Assembly (NCBI GenBank): GCA_963590855.1 | Contig: CAVAQT010000002.1 | Coordinates: forward strand, 1-64,000 | Length of the DNA stretch: 64,000 nucleotides | Reading direction: 5' to 3' | DNA from: Ruminococcus_C sp963590855 | GTDB taxonomy: Bacteria > Bacillota > Clostridia > Oscillospirales > Ruminococcaceae | Part shown: in pieces, positions 50,584 to 59,041 of the stretch | Position numbering within the stretch: the first letter of the stretch is position 1 | Layout: every line of letters begins with the position of its first letter | Made by a program: the position numbers and the translations under genes | The notes under the pieces: model-generated | Database searches by the model: none | The model's input: only the letters and a program-made list of their open reading frames with translations | Told to the model about the DNA's origin: nothing

Positions 50584-52439
50584 GGAGATGCACCTCCTTT
50601 GGGGTGTCGCGGTCCGTTTCCGGACGGTTTGGTGTTGCTGCCGGCGTGCTGTTCCGGTGCGACCAGACAGCCCGGCTTTGTGCCGATCAGATCCTGCCGT
50701 CCTGCCTGCTTCAATGCAGACAGCACCAGCTGGCGGTTCTGCGGCAGATAATATTGCAGCAGCGCTCGCTGCATGGCTTTTTCTTTCGGTGTTTTGGGTA
50801 CATAGACCGGCTCCATGGTATAGGGATCCAGCTCGGTGTAGTACATGCAAGTGGAGATCGTGCCCGGCGTGGGGTAGAAGTCCTGTACCTGTTCCGGATG
50901 GATGCCGTTGTCCCGGAGAAACAGGGACAGCTTCACTGCCTCCTGGAGGGTACTGCCGGGGTGGGAGGACATGAGATAGGGGACGAGATACTGCTTTTTG
51001 CCGATGCTCTTGGTGATCTCATAAAAGCGCTTTTGAAATGCCTCATAGCATTCGATATGGGGCTTTCCCATTTTGTCCAATACCACATTGCTCACATGCT
51101 CCGGGGCAACTTTCAGCTGACCGCTGACATGCTCTGCCACCAGTTCCTTAAAGAAGGTGTCGTCCTTGTCCGCCATCACATAGTCGAACCGGATTCCGGA
51201 GCGGATAAAGACACGCTTGACCTTGGGCAGTTTTCGCAGTTTGCGGAGGATGTCCAGGTATTCGCTGTGGTCTACCTGCAATGCCTTGCAGGGTTCGGGT
51301 GCGAGACACTTCTTTCCCGGACACATCCCGGCTTTTGCCTGCTTCTTGCAGGACGGCAGCCGGAAGTTTGCGGTCGGGCCGCCCACGTCGTGGATATAGC
51401 CCTTAAAGTTGGGCATTTCGGTGATCTTTTTTGCCTCTTCCAGGATGGATGCTTCGCTGCGGCAGGTGATGCGCCGTCCCTGGTGCAGGGCAATGGAGCA
51501 GAAGTTGCAGTAGCCGAAGCAGCCCCGGTTGTGGGCGATGGAGAACTGCACCTCTTCGATGCCCGGCACGCCGCCCTGGGCATCGTACATGGGGTGCGGT
51601 CTGCGCTGATAGGGCAGCCGGTAGACGGCATCCAGTTCGTCCTGGGTCAGACTCAGCGCCGGCGGATTCTGCACCAGCATCTTGTCGCCGTGGCGCTGGA
51701 GCACCGTCTTTCCGGAAATTTCGTCCTGTTGGTCATACTGCTGCCGGGTCGCCTTGGCATAAGCCTTTTTGTCCCGGCAGACCTGGGCATAATCCGGGCA
51801 CTGGACACCGCCCCACGGGGTGTTTTCCGGCGCGGTGAGATAGCATGTACCGCGGATGCCGGTGATCTCCTGAATGGGAACGCCGTCTGCCAGCTGTTGT
51901 GCAAGCTCTGTGATCTGATGCTCGCCCATGCCGTACATGAGCAGGTCTGCACCGCTGTCCACGAGAATGGACGGGCGGACGGTGTCGTCCCAGTAGTCGT
52001 AGTGGGCGAACCGCCGCAGGGATGCTTCCAGACCGCCAATGGCAATGGCGGCATCCGGGTACGCTTCCCGGATCTTCCGGCAATAGGTGATGACCGCACG
52101 GTCAGGGCGCAGTCCGGCTTTGCCGCCGGGAGAGTACATATCGTTGCTGCGCTTGCGCTTGGCAGAGGTGTAATGGGCGACCATAGAGTCGATATTGCCG
52201 CCGGTCACCAGAAACGCCAGTCTCGGCTTGCCGAACCGCTTGAAGTCCCGGACGGTGTGCCAGTCCGGCTGAGAAATGACAGCCACGCTGTAGCCCTGGG
52301 ATTCCAGCAGCCGGGTGATAATGGCTGCTCCGAAGCTGGGGTGGTCTACATAGGCATCGCCGGTGATGTATACGAAATCGGGTTGGGATACGCCGGTTTC
52401 TAAAAGTTCCTGCATGGTGACAGGGAGAAAGTTGGTCAT
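50541..52439 (-). CDS. YgiQ-family radical SAM protein
   Basis: The 632-residue protein belongs to the YgiQ (UPF0313) radical SAM family. It has a long N-terminal region (LPVTMQELLETGVSQPDFVYITGDAYVDHPSFG), then the cluster motif CFGYCNFC (CxxxCxxC) and an extended C-terminus with DFYPTPGTISTCMYYTELDPYTMEPV. Its C-terminal tail is basic. The 3' end overlaps the signal-peptide region of the downstream lipoprotein gene by about 43 bases. Its reaction is unknown. Confidence 0.93.
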   Translation of the reverse strand: MTNFLPVTMQELLETGVSQPDFVYITGDAYVDHPSFGAAIITRLLESQGYSVAVISQPDWHTVRDFKRFGKPRLAFLVTGGNIDSMVAHYTSAKRKRSNDMYSPGGKAGLRPDRAVITYCRKIREAYPDAAIAIGGLEASLRRFAHYDYWDDTVRPSILVDSGADLLMYGMGEHQITELAQQLADGVPIQEITGIRGTCYLTAPENTPWGGVQCPDYAQVCRDKKAYAKATRQQYDQQDEISGKTVLQRHGDKMLVQNPPALSLTQDELDAVYRLPYQRRPHPMYDAQGGVPGIEEVQFSIAHNRGCFGYCNFCSIALHQGRRITCRSEASILEEAKKITEMPNFKGYIHDVGGPTANFRLPSCKKQAKAGMCPGKKCLAPEPCKALQVDHSEYLDILRKLRKLPKVKRVFIRSGIRFDYVMADKDDTFFKELVAEHVSGQLKVAPEHVSNVVLDKMGKPHIECYEAFQKRFYEITKSIGKKQYLVPYLMSSHPGSTLQEAVKLSLFLRDNGIHPEQVQDFYPTPGTISTCMYYTELDPYTMEPVYVPKTPKEKAMQRALLQYYLPQNRQLVLSALKQAGRQDLIGTKPGCLVAPEQHAGSNTKPSGNGPRHPKGGASPRNRKPSSKKSRRH

Positions 52440-52461
52440 GTATATTACCTCATTGTTGTTC

Positions 52462-55047
52462 TCATTTCAACCGCCGCATTTTTCGCTCTGCCAATTGTTC
52501 TCTGGTCATGAGCACCTTTCGCGGCTTTGCCCCCTCATAAGGGCCGATGATCCCCATCTCTTCCAGTTCATCCATGGTTCGGGCAGCACGGGCATACCCC
52601 AGTTTCAGCCGCCGCTGGAGGGATGAAGTAGATGCCTGACCGGCTTCTACCACCACTTCAATGGCGCGCTCCAGGATGTCCTCATCGCTGCCTGGCTCCG
52701 GCTCGCCGGCGGCAGATTTTTCTGCGGCGCGGTCGGCCTTGGTGACGGGAATGTTCTGCTCTACCTGTTCCATGATCTCGTCGCTGTATTCGCTCTGGGT
52801 CTGGGACTTGATAAAGTCCACGACCTTTTCGATCTCCTTGGTGGAGGTGAAACAGCCCTGCACACGAACCGGTTTGATTTTTCCGTTGGGTAAGTACAGC
52901 ATATCGCCGTGACCCAGCAGCTTTTCCGCGCCGCCGGTGTCCAGGATGGTACGGGAGTCCACCTGGGACATGACCGACAGGGCGATACGGCTGGGGATAT
53001 TTGCCTTGATAAGTCCGGTGATGATGTCCGTGGTGGGACGCTGGGTCGCGATAATAAGGTGCATGCCTGCGGCACGGGCTTTCTGCGCCAGACGACAGAT
53101 AGCGTCCTCCACTTCTTTGGAGGTGGTCATCATCAGGTCGGCAAGCTCATCGATAATGACTACGATCTGGGGCATCGGTTCCAGGTTGCTGCCGGGCTGC
53201 GCTGCTGCGGCGTTATAGTCACCCAGGTCGCGGACGCTGTTCTCCGCAAAGAGATTATACCGCCGCTGCATTTCCTGCACCGCCCAGTTCAGCGCACCGG
53301 CAGCCTTTTTCGGGTCAGTGACTACCGGGATGAGCAGATGCGGAATCCCCTCGTAGACCGTGAACTCGACGATCTTCGGGTCGATCAGGATCAGCTTGAC
53401 CTCATCCGGGGTGGCATGGTACAGGATGCTCATAATAATAGAATTGGTGCAGACGGACTTACCGGAACCGGTCGCGCCGGCGATAATCATATGGGGCAGC
53501 CGGGCGATGTCCCCGACCACTGCGTTTCCGGCGATATCCCGTCCCACTGCAAAGGACAGCTTGCTCTTGGAACTGCGGAAGCTGTCGCTCTCCAGGATCT
53601 CCCGGAGGGAAACGGTGTCCTTGTGGCTGTTGGGAACTTCGATGCCGATGGCAGGCTTTCCGGGAATGGGCGCTTCAATGCGGACACCCTGTGCCGCCAG
53701 AGAAAGGGCGATGTCGTCTGCCAGTCCCGTGATCTTGGAGACCTTGATGCCGGCGGCAGGCTGAATTTCATATCGTGTAACAGACGGCCCGCGGAAGATG
53801 CCGGTAATACGGACTGTCACGCCGAAGCTTTTCAGCGTTTCTACCAGAATGCCTGCCTTTTCCTTCATTTCCTGATCTACCGCAGGGTCTCCGGCGCGGC
53901 TGACGCCGTTCTGCAAGAAATCGATGCTGGGGATCTGATAGGGCTTTGCCGGCGGCTGCGGCGTTGGTGCTGCTTCTGCTGCCGGTGCGGATTCAGTGAC
54001 CAGTTCCGGCGGATCCTGCATCAGCTCTTCCGGGGAGACAATCGCAGGATTGTCCGGCTCGTCCTCCGGAATGGGGATGTCGATATCCATGTCATATGCC
54101 GGCTCATAGGGCGTATTGTCCTGGGGCTGGCTGTAGCTGTCCCGGATCATGGCGTCCAGATCCGGCGGCAGCGGAGATGTATCTTCTACGAAGTCGGGGA
54201 TATCCGGGATATCCGAAGCATCCGGAACCGGAGCGGCTTCTGCCGCCGCAGTCTTGCGCTGCTTTCGCGACGGTTTCGGCGCAGGCGCTTCCGGCAGGAG
54301 AAACTCCGGTTCGTCTTCTGCCGCGGCTTCTGCGCGCTCCGGAAATTCCGGTTCGTCGTCTGCCCAGTCCGGCTCACGGTTCCACAGTTCCCGGATCTTC
54401 CGGAACGGCCATTTCAGATAGAACCACAGCTGCTGCATGCTCATGTCCAGAATCCACATCACTGCCACAAAGAGCAGGAGAATGATGATGATCTGTGCGC
54501 CGGGTGTGCCGATAAAGCGGAGAAAGGGATAGGCGAGCAGGGCGCTGATGACACCGCCGCTGCGGAAGGCATCGTCTGCACCGGTGGAGTAGAGATAGCC
54601 GATGGTGCGGAAAAAGCCCTTTTTCTCGATCTCACCCACAAATACGATCTGGAAGAAGCTGCTGACCAGTGTGACCAGTCCGAAGCTTGCCAGCAGCCGC
54701 CGGGAGAGAGACATGCCCTTTCGGTTTTCGGTGTAATAGGCGGTAATGAGCAGAATGATAGGTACGATCAGGATGGAAAACCCGAAAATGCCACGGATGA
54801 TCCGGTGCATCTGATACCAGCCGGAATCCCCTTGGATAAACGCCAGACAAAAGAACAGCACGGCGCAGGTGAAGAGAATGACAGACTGAAACTTGGTGTT
54901 GCCGTTCTGCTGACGGTTCAGCTGTTCCAGTGCTTCTTCTTTCGCCGTCCGTGCAGCAGAAGTGCCGGCAGCCTTTTTGCGGGCTGCCGGCTTTTTCTTC
55001 GGTGCGGATTTTGCACTTTTTTTGGGAGAAGCAGATTTTCTTGCCAA
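52462..55047 (-). CDS. ftsK: DNA translocase FtsK/SpoIIIE
   Basis: The 861-residue protein has four transmembrane helices in residues 55-200 and an acidic Pro-rich linker (about 225-375). The RecA-like motor has Walker A GATGSGKS (524-531), Walker B VVIIDELADLM and LGHGDML. The C-terminal gamma winged helix (STSSLQRRLKLGYARAARTMDELEEMGI) reads polar DNA sequences. It pumps DNA through the septum in division or sporulation. The start is TTG at 55047 behind AGAAAGG. FtsK and SpoIIIE cannot be separated by sequence here. Confidence 0.95.
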   Translation of the reverse strand: MARKSASPKKSAKSAPKKKPAARKKAAGTSAARTAKEEALEQLNRQQNGNTKFQSVILFTCAVLFFCLAFIQGDSGWYQMHRIIRGIFGFSILIVPIILLITAYYTENRKGMSLSRRLLASFGLVTLVSSFFQIVFVGEIEKKGFFRTIGYLYSTGADDAFRSGGVISALLAYPFLRFIGTPGAQIIIILLLFVAVMWILDMSMQQLWFYLKWPFRKIRELWNREPDWADDEPEFPERAEAAAEDEPEFLLPEAPAPKPSRKQRKTAAAEAAPVPDASDIPDIPDFVEDTSPLPPDLDAMIRDSYSQPQDNTPYEPAYDMDIDIPIPEDEPDNPAIVSPEELMQDPPELVTESAPAAEAAPTPQPPAKPYQIPSIDFLQNGVSRAGDPAVDQEMKEKAGILVETLKSFGVTVRITGIFRGPSVTRYEIQPAAGIKVSKITGLADDIALSLAAQGVRIEAPIPGKPAIGIEVPNSHKDTVSLREILESDSFRSSKSKLSFAVGRDIAGNAVVGDIARLPHMIIAGATGSGKSVCTNSIIMSILYHATPDEVKLILIDPKIVEFTVYEGIPHLLIPVVTDPKKAAGALNWAVQEMQRRYNLFAENSVRDLGDYNAAAAQPGSNLEPMPQIVVIIDELADLMMTTSKEVEDAICRLAQKARAAGMHLIIATQRPTTDIITGLIKANIPSRIALSVMSQVDSRTILDTGGAEKLLGHGDMLYLPNGKIKPVRVQGCFTSTKEIEKVVDFIKSQTQSEYSDEIMEQVEQNIPVTKADRAAEKSAAGEPEPGSDEDILERAIEVVVEAGQASTSSLQRRLKLGYARAARTMDELEEMGIIGPYEGAKPRKVLMTREQLAERKMRRLK

Positions 55048-55077
55048 TGTTATGCCTTTCTGAAAGGAACTGCGGGA

Positions 55078-55797
55078 TCAGGACGCGTCCTGTTCCGGCA
55101 GTTCTCGTGTTTCTATGAGATGATAGAGCGCAGCAATGGCATCGTGCAGCGTTCCGATCCGGTCGATAAGTCCGGATGCCGCTGCTTCTTCTCCGGAGAT
55201 GACTGTACCCATATCGGTCGCCATTTCCTGTGTGTTCATCATCATCTGCTCCAGGGCTTCCCGGGAGATGCGGCTGTGCCGTGTGATGAAGCCAGTGATG
55301 CGCTCCTGAATTTTTTCAAAATAGATGGTTGTCTGCGGCACGCCCAGCACCAGACCAGTGGTGCGCACGGGGTGTACCGTCATGGAAGCTGAGGGAACAA
55401 TCAGAGAAATATCGGCGCTCACCGCTAAGGGGATGCCGATGGAATGGCCGCCGCCCACCACCAGAGAGACGGTGGGTGTCTCCATGCCGGAGATCATCTC
55501 GGCAATGGCGAGTCCGGCTTCTACGTCGCCGCCCATGGTATTCACCAGGATCAGCAGTCCCTCAATGCTCTGATCCTGTTCAATGGCGACCAGCGCCGGG
55601 AGAACGTGCTCATATTTTGTCGTTTTGACATCGTCCGGCAGGATGTTGTGCCCTTCGATCTGCCCGATGATGTTCAGGCAGTGGATCAGATGCTTGGCGT
55701 TCTGCGGCCGGACACCGCCGGTCTCTTCGATCAGCTGCGCCTGATCCAGCTGCTGCTCGGCGTTGCTTTTGGATGTGTTGTCGTTTTGTTGGCTCAT
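55078..55797 (-). CDS. tepA: ClpP-like serine protease TepA (YmfB family)
   Basis: The 239-residue protein has a ClpP/SppA-type fold: LLILVNTMGGDVEAGLAIAEMI, GGGHSIGIPLAVSA with the likely nucleophile Ser, and TVHPVRTTG with the likely His. In Bacillus TepA (YmfB) lies next to spoIIIE and is implicated in protein secretion and spore protein degradation. The neighbouring ftsK/spoIIIE supports this. It is cytoplasmic or membrane-associated. Confidence 0.9.
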   Translation of the reverse strand: MSQQNDNTSKSNAEQQLDQAQLIEETGGVRPQNAKHLIHCLNIIGQIEGHNILPDDVKTTKYEHVLPALVAIEQDQSIEGLLILVNTMGGDVEAGLAIAEMISGMETPTVSLVVGGGHSIGIPLAVSADISLIVPSASMTVHPVRTTGLVLGVPQTTIYFEKIQERITGFITRHSRISREALEQMMMNTQEMATDMGTVISGEEAAASGLIDRIGTLHDAIAALYHLIETRELPEQDAS

Positions 55798-55899
55798 AGC
55801 GGTACTCCTTTGGACAGATGCGAAACGGGTCGTATCTGTATTCTGTCCCGGAATGCCGCGGTTATACAGAAAGAAGGCAGCATTGCCTTCTACTTCTAT

Positions 55900-55927
55900 A
55901 TTATAGCAGGTTTTGTGGAAAAGTCAA
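55900..55927 (-). promoter_or_regulatory. Promoter of tepA-ftsK
   Basis: On the minus strand TTGACT (55922-55927) and TATAAT (55900-55905) are 16 bases apart. A perfect 8-bp hairpin (55872-55891) begins at the predicted transcript 5' end. Confidence 0.78.
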
Positions 55928-56043
55928 GGTGAATGCAGGGGAAATCAGGCAAATGATTTTTGTTGTTGCAGATTAGTCTTTCCGAAAGATATCTCATCTT
56001 GAAAATAAAGTTTGACACGTCAAAAAATTGTGGATGAGAATAT

Positions 56044-56072
56044 TTGACATTTTTTGCGAAGCATGATGTACT
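56044..56072 (+). promoter_or_regulatory. Promoter of toxin gene 2
   Basis: TTGACA (56044-56049) and TGTACT (56067-56072) are 17 bases apart. The weak -10 contrasts with the perfect antitoxin promoter, as expected when antitoxin RNA must be in excess. Confidence 0.6.
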
Positions 56073-56193
56073 GGTGATCTGAGGGTATACCATAAACGGT
56101 AGGCGGCTCGCCATCCTTGGGCGAGTCTGCCGTCGCCATTTCCGCTGGGCGACGGGCTGGTCGATTCCAGCTCCCGGAAGGGAGTGAGTGCGA

Positions 56194-56286
56194 ATGAACA
56201 TAGACATTCTTGTCAAGTGCATTAGCATGGTTTGTGAAGTCTTTAAAGCATATCTTGCTTACTTAAACTTCAAAAAACGGAAATAA
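56194..56286 (+). CDS. Predicted type I toxin peptide (locus 2)
   Basis: ATG at 56194 opens a 30-residue ORF, MNIDILVKCISMVCEVFKAY then LAYLNFKKRK. It has one amphipathic to hydrophobic helix and a basic tail like the locus 1 peptide. Its GGGAGTGAG site is sealed in a CTCCC-GGAA-GGGAG hairpin (56171-56184). The stop lies in GAAATAACCGCC, as in locus 1, within a bidirectional terminator, and a consensus promoter drives an opposing small RNA. The leader has the same GTATAC...GTAGGCGG element (56085-56106) at the same distance from the predicted start. Sequence similarity between the two peptides is low. Confidence 0.6.
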   Translation: MNIDILVKCISMVCEVFKAYLAYLNFKKRK

Positions 56287-56369
56287 CCGCCCTGAAGCTT
56301 CCAACTAGAGGCGGTTATTTCTATAACTAATTCTTGGGAGCAGACCGTCTGCTGGTATACTCTCTCTTC
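56262..56369 (-). ncRNA. Predicted type I antitoxin RNA (locus 2)
   Basis: A transcript of about 105 bases runs from the 56376-56404 promoter to the T run at 56273-56280. It carries a 5' GCAGAC/GTCTGC stem region and the 11-bp terminator stem (56310-56320 with 56281-56291). The 3' part is antisense to the end of the toxin 2 gene. Sequence blocks match antitoxin RNA 1: GAG.ATAC near the 5' end, TCTGCTCCCA/TATGCTCCCA, and a TGGAA[AG]CTT loop. Confidence 0.63.
56281..56320. terminator. Shared bidirectional terminator of type I toxin-antitoxin locus 2
   Basis: The perfect 11-bp stem AAATAACCGCC/GGCGGTTATTT spans the toxin stop codon. On the minus strand it is followed by CCGTTTTTT. Confidence 0.75.
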
Positions 56370-56375
56370 ATTTAT

Positions 56376-56404
56376 ATTATACTTCAAAATGCTGGGTTTG
56401 TCAA
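56376..56404 (-). promoter_or_regulatory. Promoter of antitoxin RNA 2
   Basis: On the minus strand TTGACA (56399-56404) and TATAAT (56376-56381) are exactly 17 bases apart. Confidence 0.8.
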
Positions 56405-56440
56405 TACATAAATCGATTTTTATAATTGCTTCCCTGCTCT

Positions 56441-57037
56441 TCAAACTTTCTTTCCCGGCTGTTTCTTTCCCGTTTTTTTCTTTTTCCGGACGGAGTCGCC
56501 GAAGTTTCCCAGCTTTCTGCCCAGGGCAAAGTATTCTCCATGGGCATATGCCATCAGCCCGCACTGCTGGAGATTCAGCTTGCCCTTGCTGTCCAGAAAG
56601 CGCTCTTCCACATTGACACCGGTGATCTCCGCCTCAAAAACAGTGTGTGTGCCCAGTTCTTTGGTGCTGGTGACGCGGCACTCCAGGCTGACGGGGCACT
56701 CGGCGATCATGGGCGCGCTTACAGTTTGTGCCGGCTCTGGGGTGAGGTGACACTGGTCGAACTTGTCCACATCTCTGCCGCTGCGCACGCCGCAGAAATC
56801 TGTGGCTTTCATCATGGCAGAGGTGGGGAGATTGATGACAAACTCGCCGGACTCCCGGATGAGATCATAGGAATACCGGGAGGGACGGACGGAGATATAG
56901 GTCATAGGCGGATGAGTCGCCAGAACGCCTGTCCAGGCGATAGTGAGGACGTTGGGGTGCTCCATGGTGCCGCAGGAGACCAGAGTGGGCGGGACGGGTG
57001 CCAGGAGAACGCTGCCTTTCCAATGCTGTTTTGCCAT
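56441..57037 (-). CDS. Flavin reductase-like FMN-binding protein
   Basis: The 198-residue protein is of the flavin reductase/split beta-barrel family: PPTLVSCG, NVLTIAWTGVLATHPPMTYISVRPSRYSYDLIRESGEFVINLP and TKELGTHTVFEAEITGV. Related clostridial proteins bind FMN and reduce flavins or unknown substrates. The C-terminal ~20 residues are Lys-rich. The partner and substrate are unknown. It has its own promoter upstream. Confidence 0.88.
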   Translation of the reverse strand: MAKQHWKGSVLLAPVPPTLVSCGTMEHPNVLTIAWTGVLATHPPMTYISVRPSRYSYDLIRESGEFVINLPTSAMMKATDFCGVRSGRDVDKFDQCHLTPEPAQTVSAPMIAECPVSLECRVTSTKELGTHTVFEAEITGVNVEERFLDSKGKLNLQQCGLMAYAHGEYFALGRKLGNFGDSVRKKKKTGKKQPGKKV

Positions 57038-57080
57038 AATTTACTGCTCCTTCCAAATTGCTGTGCTTGTACTGTTCGAT

Positions 57081-57110
57081 ATTGTACCATGGAGGAGGCA
57101 GATGTGTCAA
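57081..57110 (-). promoter_or_regulatory. Promoter of the flavin reductase gene
   Basis: On the minus strand TTGACA (57105-57110) and TACAAT (57081-57086) are 18 bases apart, about 45 bases before the ATG. Confidence 0.75.
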
Positions 57111-57237
57111 GTTGGTTTGATAGAAAAATGCCAAAACCATCCCCCAATCGCAGATGCCATTTACCCATTGTTCGCATTTCAAAAAAGAACGCGCTCTCCA
57201 CGCCGCCCTGCTTTCCAGTTCCTCCCGGCACATTTCA

Positions 57238-57266
57238 TTGACAGCCGTCTCAAAACCCTGTATAAT
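57238..57266 (+). promoter_or_regulatory. Promoter of the esterase gene
   Basis: TTGACA (57238-57243) and TATAAT (57261-57266) are exactly 17 bases apart, 37 bases before the esterase start. The bases between this and the divergent flavin reductase promoter hold nothing further that I can see. Confidence 0.85.
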
Positions 57267-57303
57267 AGACCTGATACCATAATAGGACAAGGAGAATTAC
57301 TTT

Positions 57304-58818
57304 ATGATACAATGTGCAACAATTTTTACCGACCATATGCTACTTCAGCGCGGCAAGCCCCTTGCTGTCTTTGGAACAGGCACACCGGGGGAGACAGTCA
57401 CGGTCTCCATCCCGGAGCGCCGCTGTGCAGTCTCTTCCGCTGTCAGCACAGACGGCACATGGCGCGTGACACTGCCGCCGATGCCGGGCGGAACGGGCTG
57501 TACCATGACTGTAAATGAGACGGTTTTTATGGATGTGGCGTTTGGTGAGGTATGGCTTGCCGGCGGTCAGTCCAACATGGAGTTTATGCTGAAAGATGCC
57601 AAAAACGGCGCGGCGGAGCTGGAGCGCTGCGGTGACTCCAACGTCCGGTATTTCCAGGTGCCGCGAAATACTTTTGTGGATGCCGCCTATACCGCTGCGC
57701 TGGATGCGGCATACTGGGAACTGCCGTCTCCGGAGACCTGTGGTACCTGGTCGGCTGTCGCTTATCTGGCAGCAAAGGAACTGGCGGAGCACCTGAGCGT
57801 TCCGGTGGGCATCATCGGCTGTAACTTCGGCGGTTCTTCCATCAGCTGCTGGCTGCCGGAAAAGGATCTTCAGGCGCATGCCGCCGGGCACGGCTATTTG
57901 CAGGATTATGCCGATGCCACTGCCGGAAAGACGGATGAGGAGATGATTGCCGCCTATGACGAGTATGTGACATATCACACCGCCTGGGAAAAGCGGATGC
58001 AGAAATGCTATCAGGAGGACGGCAATATGCCCTGGGACGAGATCATCCGCCGCTGCGGCGAGAACCGCTATCCCGGCCCTCTGGGAATCAAAAGTCCCTA
58101 TCGTCCGGCAGGGATGTACCACAATATGCTGCAAAAGGTCGTACCCTATACCATTCGTGGATTTTTCTATTATCAGGGAGAAAACGACGAGATCCGACCG
58201 GATTGCTATGGTACACTTTTGACAATGCTGATCGCCCGGTGGCGGCAGGATTTTGAAGATCTGACGCTGCCGTTTCTCCTGGTGCAGCTGCCGATGCATG
58301 CGTTTGCCGACACGCCGGAGAACGGCACTTGGAGCCGGCTGCGCGAGGCACAGATGCAGGTCTATCAGACGGTGAAGCATACCGGCATTGCTGTGATCCT
58401 GGACTGCGGCGAATACTGCAATATCCATCCGGTGGACAAGCACCCGGTGGGGCATCGTCTGGCGCTTCAGGCGCGGCGGCTGGTCTACGGCGAAACAGAA
58501 CTGGAAGCGTTTGGCCCGATCTACCGCAGCTTTACAGTGGACGGTGCAGTGCTGACGGTATTTTTCGATCATGCGGAACAGGGCATGGAATGGCACGGAG
58601 CGCCTTCCGGCTTTGAGATCGCCGGTGCAGACGGGGTGTATCATCCGGCAAAGGCTGCCCTGGACGGAAACACTGTGCGGCTTACCGCAGACGGCGTGGA
58701 TGCGCCGAGATCTGCACGGTATTGCTGGGTGAACTATGGCGCTGTGCCGCTGTTCGGGAAAAACGGACTCCCGGCAGCACCGTTTCGGACAGAACATGCC
58801 GCTCTGCCGCTGATGTGA
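57304..58818 (+). CDS. SGNH-type sialate O-acetylesterase-like carbohydrate esterase
   Basis: The 504-residue protein matches the sialate O-acetylesterase (SASA) family. An N-terminal beta domain is followed by GEVWLAGGQSNMEF (nucleophile Ser in GQSNM), GVIGCNFGGSS-like IIGCNFGGSSISCW, FYYQGENDE and HPVGHRLALQARRLVYG near the catalytic His. Such enzymes deacetylate sialic acid or plant xylan. No signal peptide is seen, so it acts in the cytoplasm, perhaps on imported sugars. It is monocistronic. Confidence 0.88.
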   Translation: MIQCATIFTDHMLLQRGKPLAVFGTGTPGETVTVSIPERRCAVSSAVSTDGTWRVTLPPMPGGTGCTMTVNETVFMDVAFGEVWLAGGQSNMEFMLKDAKNGAAELERCGDSNVRYFQVPRNTFVDAAYTAALDAAYWELPSPETCGTWSAVAYLAAKELAEHLSVPVGIIGCNFGGSSISCWLPEKDLQAHAAGHGYLQDYADATAGKTDEEMIAAYDEYVTYHTAWEKRMQKCYQEDGNMPWDEIIRRCGENRYPGPLGIKSPYRPAGMYHNMLQKVVPYTIRGFFYYQGENDEIRPDCYGTLLTMLIARWRQDFEDLTLPFLLVQLPMHAFADTPENGTWSRLREAQMQVYQTVKHTGIAVILDCGEYCNIHPVDKHPVGHRLALQARRLVYGETELEAFGPIYRSFTVDGAVLTVFFDHAEQGMEWHGAPSGFEIAGADGVYHPAKAALDGNTVRLTADGVDAPRSARYCWVNYGAVPLFGKNGLPAAPFRTEHAALPLM

Positions 58819-59041
58819 ATAAACTGTGCGGCGGAAAATGCATTCTCCACCAGATTCCACAGTGCGGCATGGTGTTGGAAACTGCGTGAGTTTTCCACCG
58901 TTTCCACAGAGTTTTCCACAGGATTTTTCGTCGAAGCAGCCGATTTTGTGGAAAAACAGGTTTCTCCTGATTGAGTGATTCATATTGTGCACATACTTCC
59001 TGTGAAACGTATGGAAAACCCGAACTGCGGAGGAAACGGCA
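58819..59041. other. Gene-free region with a cluster of DnaA-box-like sites
   Basis: Nonamers close to TTATCCACA occur at 58853-58861, 58891-58899, 58900-58908, 58912-58920 and, inverted, at 58947-58955; TTGTGCACA lies at 58985-58993. The best two (58912 and 58947) differ from consensus at one position. No dnaA or dnaN is near and no clear AT-rich unwinding tract is seen. Confidence 0.4.

Noticed and set aside
58819..59041. Calling this region the chromosomal oriC
   Set aside because: The DnaA-like sites are suggestive, but dnaA, dnaN and an obvious AT-rich unwinding region are missing, so only a site cluster is reported.
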